Shown here piece after piece: positions 61,519 through 64,000 of a stretch of 64,000 nucleotides of DNA. The number at the start of each line of letters is the position of its first letter. The first letter of the stretch is position 1. The notes below the pieces were generated by a model that ran no database searches, was not told the origin of the DNA, and saw only the letters and a program-made list of their open reading frames with translations. A program made the position numbers and the translations under genes. The stretch is taken from NCBI RefSeq assembly GCF_009742725.1, contig NZ_WPHG01000002.1:248001-312000 (forward strand). Direction: 5' to 3'. Source of the stretch: Nitratireductor arenosus (GTDB lineage Bacteria; Pseudomonadota; Alphaproteobacteria; Rhizobiales; Rhizobiaceae).

Positions 61519-62169
61519 CTATCCGTCGTTCAAGCCTACCGGACCGGCCGGGGCGTAAGCCGCCCCAAGCGCTTCGGGAAGCTCGCCATAGCCGGTCGCG
61601 CGCCGTTCATAGGCCAGACCGAGCATTTGTGCCGCCCGCTCGGCAACCCGGTCGAGGGCGGGATCGTCGGTCTGGGCGAGATAGACCACCTTTTCGTAAT
61701 TGCCGAAAAAGTCGTTTATCAGCTCGGGGTGGCGGTCGAGACCGAGCGGCTTCAGGAAGAAGGTCTCGAAATGGCGGCACAGAAAATCCGTCATATAAAA
61801 GGCCGTCATGTCGCCGTCGGCGATCGTCTCGAAGGCGGCTAACCCCTGGTAGACGGCGAAGCAATGCGGTCCGGCCAGCCGCTCGACGCCGTGTTTGGCG
61901 CACACTTTGTCAAGCAGTCCCCCCGTGCCGCAATCGGCATAACCGACGAAGATGTGACGGTAGCCGTCGGCCTTGGCCTTTTCGATGGCGCTGTCCATCG
62001 CGGCGGGGATGCGGTCGGGATAATAATGGAGTTCGGCCGGCAGGCAGGTGAGTTCGAGATGTGTGAGGCCAAGCTGTTGTTTGACCGCAAGGATTTCGCG
62101 GGCGATCATGCCACACCCGATCACCAGCATGCTTTGCGTCTGGGAAGATTGGGAGTGATGGCCCGTCAT
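61519..62169 (-). CDS. DUF1638 protein
   Basis: Encodes 216 residues from the ATG at 62169, AGGA seven bases upstream. Features of DUF1638 are MLVIGCGMIAREILAVKQQL, LELTCLPAELHYYPDRIPAA, IFVGYADCGTGGLLDKVC and GPHCFAVYQGLAAF. Conserved cysteines (GCG, TCLP, DCGTGG, HCF, LCRHF) suggest metal binding. The family occurs with methylamine/corrinoid methyltransferases, but its function is unproved. It lies downstream of the corrinoid gene. Confidence 0.85.
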   Translation of the reverse strand: MTGHHSQSSQTQSMLVIGCGMIAREILAVKQQLGLTHLELTCLPAELHYYPDRIPAAMDSAIEKAKADGYRHIFVGYADCGTGGLLDKVCAKHGVERLAGPHCFAVYQGLAAFETIADGDMTAFYMTDFLCRHFETFFLKPLGLDRHPELINDFFGNYEKVVYLAQTDDPALDRVAERAAQMLGLAYERRATGYGELPEALGAAYAPAGPVGLNDG

Positions 62170-62216
62170 GTTACGATCCTGCTTCGGTTCATTCCACCTT
62201 TGGGAAAGGCAACGCC

Positions 62217-62324
62217 GTGACCAAGTTCATCGCCTCCTTGACCGTCCTGCTGACGCTGGTCGGCGGCCTGGCCGTTTCCGGCTGCGCGACGCCTGGGCAA
62301 TATGTCGACGGTGGCGGCGACTGA
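62217..62324 (+). CDS. small entericidin-like lipoprotein
   Basis: Encodes 35 residues from a GTG at 62217, preceded by GGGAAAGG. The chain is MTKFIASLTVLLTLVGGLAV followed by the lipobox VSGC and a short ATPGQYVDGGGD tail. This is the pattern of entericidin-like or tiny outer-membrane lipoproteins, too short for automatic calling. The stop lies 21 bases from the end of the convergent corrinoid gene. Confidence 0.6.
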   Translation: MTKFIASLTVLLTLVGGLAVSGCATPGQYVDGGGD

Positions 62325-62348
62325 CCGGCGCCGTATCCGCGCGGGTCA
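62322..62348. other. hairpin between convergent stops
   Basis: TGACCGGCGC pairs with GCGCGGGTCA (one mismatch) around CGTATCC, containing the stops of both the lipoprotein gene and the corrinoid gene. No U-run; it may still end or protect both messages. Confidence 0.4.
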
Positions 62349-63044
62349 GGCCGAGGCGCGGATATTGTGCTTGCGCTTGATCATATCCTTGGCCGTTTCG
62401 ACCGTCACCGCGGCGTCGCGGCAATAGGCGTCGGCGCCGACCGCCTTGCCGAAATCCTCGTTGAGTGGCGCGCCGCCCACCAGAACGATGAAATCGTCGC
62501 GAATGCCTTTTTCCTTCATCGCGTCGATCACGACCTTCATGTAAGGCATGGTGGTGGTCAAAAGCGCCGACATGCCGAGAATGTCCGGCTTTTCGGTTTC
62601 CAGCGCCTCGAGATATTTTTCCACCGGATTGTTGATGCCGAGATCGACCACGTCGAACCCGGCGCCTTCCATCATCATGCCGACGAGGTTCTTGCCGATG
62701 TCGTGGATGTCGCCCTTGACGGTGCCGATCACCATCTTGCCCTGCTTGGGCGCGCCGGTGGCGGCAAGCAGCGGGCGCAGGATGAACATGCCGGCCTTCA
62801 TCGCGTTGGCCGATAACAGGACCTCCGGTACGAACAGGATCCCGTCGCGGAAATCCTCGCCGACGATGCGCATGCCTTCAACCAGTGCCTCGGTGAGCAC
62901 CTTGTAGGGCAGCCAGCCGCGATCGAGAAGGATACGGGTTCCTTCCTCGATCTCCTCCTTCAGACCGTCATAAAGGTCGTCGTGCATCTGCTGCACGAGC
63001 TCGTCGTCGTCGAGTTCGGAGAGGATGATTTCATCATCGGACAT
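62346..63044 (-). CDS. corrinoid (B12-binding) methyl-carrier protein
   Basis: Encodes 232 residues from the ATG at 63044 with GGGAGG upstream. An acidic N-terminus (MSDDEIILSELDDDELVQQM) is followed by the helical cap (LVEGMRIVGEDFRDGILFVP, EVLLSANAMKAGMFILRPLL) and the cobalamin-binding fold with GTVKGDIHDIGKNLVGMMME, where His of D-x-H-x-x-G ligates cobalt, then ILGMSALLTTTM and VGGAPLNEDFGKAVGADAY. It shuttles the methyl group between the MttB-type enzyme and the methyl-THF transferase. It is divergent from mttB. Confidence 0.93.
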   Translation of the reverse strand: MSDDEIILSELDDDELVQQMHDDLYDGLKEEIEEGTRILLDRGWLPYKVLTEALVEGMRIVGEDFRDGILFVPEVLLSANAMKAGMFILRPLLAATGAPKQGKMVIGTVKGDIHDIGKNLVGMMMEGAGFDVVDLGINNPVEKYLEALETEKPDILGMSALLTTTMPYMKVVIDAMKEKGIRDDFIVLVGGAPLNEDFGKAVGADAYCRDAAVTVETAKDMIKRKHNIRASA

Positions 63045-63317
63045 CGGCGCCTCCCAAAGGTGCGAACCGGCAATGACAGGCGACCGGCACACCCATCATG
63101 TGTATTCGCCATGGCCGGCCGACGCATAGCCGAATTGCGACGTTCGCCAATACGAAAGCGACTGAATTTTTTACCGCTTTCCTGTCGATTTTGCGACAGC
63201 ACTTGGCGTTTGCGGGACGGTTTGGCCAAGGCCGATGAATACGATCCGCTCAAGGGGCCGGATCCGCCGCGCAAGTCAGCGTCGGCCGGCCCGCAACCAC
63301 TTTCGGGAAGACAGTCG
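63045..63317. promoter_or_regulatory. divergent promoter region of corrinoid protein and mttB
   Basis: A 273-base gap. It holds a perfect dyad TGTCG/CGACA at 63183-63198 and minus-strand GTCGC half-sites ending at 63198, 63163 and 63142 (the last two 21 bases apart), reminiscent of ArgR/GbdR-type sites. AT-rich ACTGAATTTTTTACC lies near 63161-63175. Confidence 0.4.
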
Positions 63318-64000
63318 ATGGTCGAGAATCTGGCAGTCGAGCAGGAAGCCGGCGCATCACGGCGCGCCCGCGGTGATCGCGGCGGCGCGGCGGCGCGCAG
63401 GGCGGCGCGTTCCGGCGGCGGGCCCGGTGCCCAGCAGGCCTTCATCCACCGCAAAATCCGGCCCTACGAGGTGCTGGACGAGGAAGGACTGGCGCTGATC
63501 GAGGCCAATGCCGACCAGGTGCTGGAAGAGATCGGCATCGAGTTCCGCGACGACGCCGAGGCGCTGCAGTTATGGCGGGAGGCCGGCGCCGAGGTGAAGG
63601 GCGAGCGCGTGCATTTTCCCAAAGGACTGTGCCGCTCGCTTTTGAAGAGCGCGCCGTCCGTGTTCACCCAGCATGCCCGCAATCCGGAGCGCTCGGTCGA
63701 GATCGGCGGCGACGCGACCGTGTTCGCGCCCGTCTACGGCCCGCCTTTCGTGCGCGACCTCGACGGCAAGCGCCGCTATGCCACGATCGAGGATTTCCGC
63801 AATTTCGTGAAGCTCGCCTATCTCGCGCCGTCGATCCACCATTCCGGCGGCACGGTGTGCGAGCCGGTCGACGTGCCGGTCAACAAGCGCCATCTCGACA
63901 TGATACTGGCGCATATGACCTTGTCCGACAAACCCTTCATGGGCTCTGTGACCGCGCCGGAACGGGCGCAGGACACGGTCGAGATGTGCAAGATTCTGTT
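63318..64000 (+). CDS. mttB: MttB-family (trimethylamine methyltransferase-like) protein, 5' part
   Basis: The ATG at 63318 follows GGAAG; about 227 codons are in the window and the gene continues beyond it. After an Arg/Gly/Ala-rich N-terminus (RRARGDRGGAAARRAARSGG) come HRKIRPYEVLDEEGLALIEA, GIEFRDDAEALQLWREAGAE and RDLDGKRRYATIEDFRNFVK, typical of the MttB superfamily. Members transfer methyl groups from trimethylamine (pyrrolysine form) or glycine betaine (non-pyrrolysine form) to a corrinoid protein. The region where pyrrolysine would lie is outside the window, so the class cannot be settled. Confidence 0.88.
   Translation, partial: MVENLAVEQEAGASRRARGDRGGAAARRAARSGGGPGAQQAFIHRKIRPYEVLDEEGLALIEANADQVLEEIGIEFRDDAEALQLWREAGAEVKGERVHFPKGLCRSLLKSAPSVFTQHARNPERSVEIGGDATVFAPVYGPPFVRDLDGKRRYATIEDFRNFVKLAYLAPSIHHSGGTVCEPVDVPVNKRHLDMILAHMTLSDKPFMGSVTAPERAQDTVEMCKIL

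Noticed and set aside
63045-63317. Cobalamin riboswitch before the corrinoid gene
   Set aside because: I looked for the conserved B12-box and could not see it; the dyads fit protein operators better.

Overview
The window looks like chromosomal DNA of a GC-rich alphaproteobacterium, most likely Hyphomicrobiales (Rhizobiales). The grounds are the DUF1127-type small proteins, ExoD, a heterotetrameric sarcosine oxidase operon, a GlxA/AraC-type regulator and the overall gene style (ATGA overlaps, GTG starts, strong G/C at third positions). I cannot name a genus. There is no rRNA, CRISPR array, IS element or phage. One tRNA-Lys(CTT) is present.

Layout. 0-5.2 kb: end of a BioY-like gene, a DUF1284 protein, an exported unknown, and a 1171-residue exported protein ending in about 28 tandem 13-15-residue units. 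5.6-10.6 kb: tRNA-Lys, a PhzF-like protein, a zinc-type ABC pair (znuCB) behind a candidate Zur box, a DUF3095 cyclase-like protein, and a ChaC-like protein. 10.6-16.7 kb: a BMP-family nucleoside/nucleobase ABC importer with a cytosine-deaminase-like amidohydrolase. 16.8-24.7 kb: a basic-amino-acid ABC importer, divergent from an arginine-deiminase/DDAH-type hydrolase, a TetR regulator and an AruI-like TPP enzyme; an AruH-like aminotransferase converges on these. Together they suggest arginine or methylarginine use. 25-27.6 kb: nitroreductase, small membrane protein, M23 peptidase. 27.7-32.9 kb: soxBDAG. 33-36 kb: a large MscS channel and a small exported protein. 36.2-45.3 kb: a glycan or glycolipid locus with a HAD-UbiA fusion, DprE1-like oxidase, small flippase-like protein, epimerase, aminotransferase and GT-C-like protein, facing a GNAT + PIG-L deacetylase pair. 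45.5-51 kb: a dimethylglycine-dehydrogenase-like flavoprotein, two tandem DUF1194 proteins and a GbdR/ArgR-like AraC regulator. 51.2-54.2 kb: a run of very small genes, a LysR regulator and an esterase-like hydrolase. 54.3-64 kb: a corrinoid methyl-transfer system with RACo-like activator, methyl-THF:corrinoid methyltransferase, two-part methylene-THF reductase, a small 'virulence factor' family protein, DUF1638, corrinoid protein and the start of an MttB-family methyltransferase.

How the parts may work together. The MttB/corrinoid/methyl-THF/MetF genes, the dimethylglycine-dehydrogenase-like enzyme, sarcosine oxidase and the GbdR-like regulator could strip methyl groups stepwise from a quaternary amine such as glycine betaine down to glycine, placing the one-carbon units on tetrahydrofolate. 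This is an inference from families and neighbourhood; no substrate can be read from the sequence. The most unusual things I see are Arg/Gly-rich tails on three corrinoid-pathway proteins facing an acidic corrinoid-protein N-terminus, the arabinose-phospholipid-like glycan locus, the tandem-repeat protein, and a permease that appears to need a CTG start.
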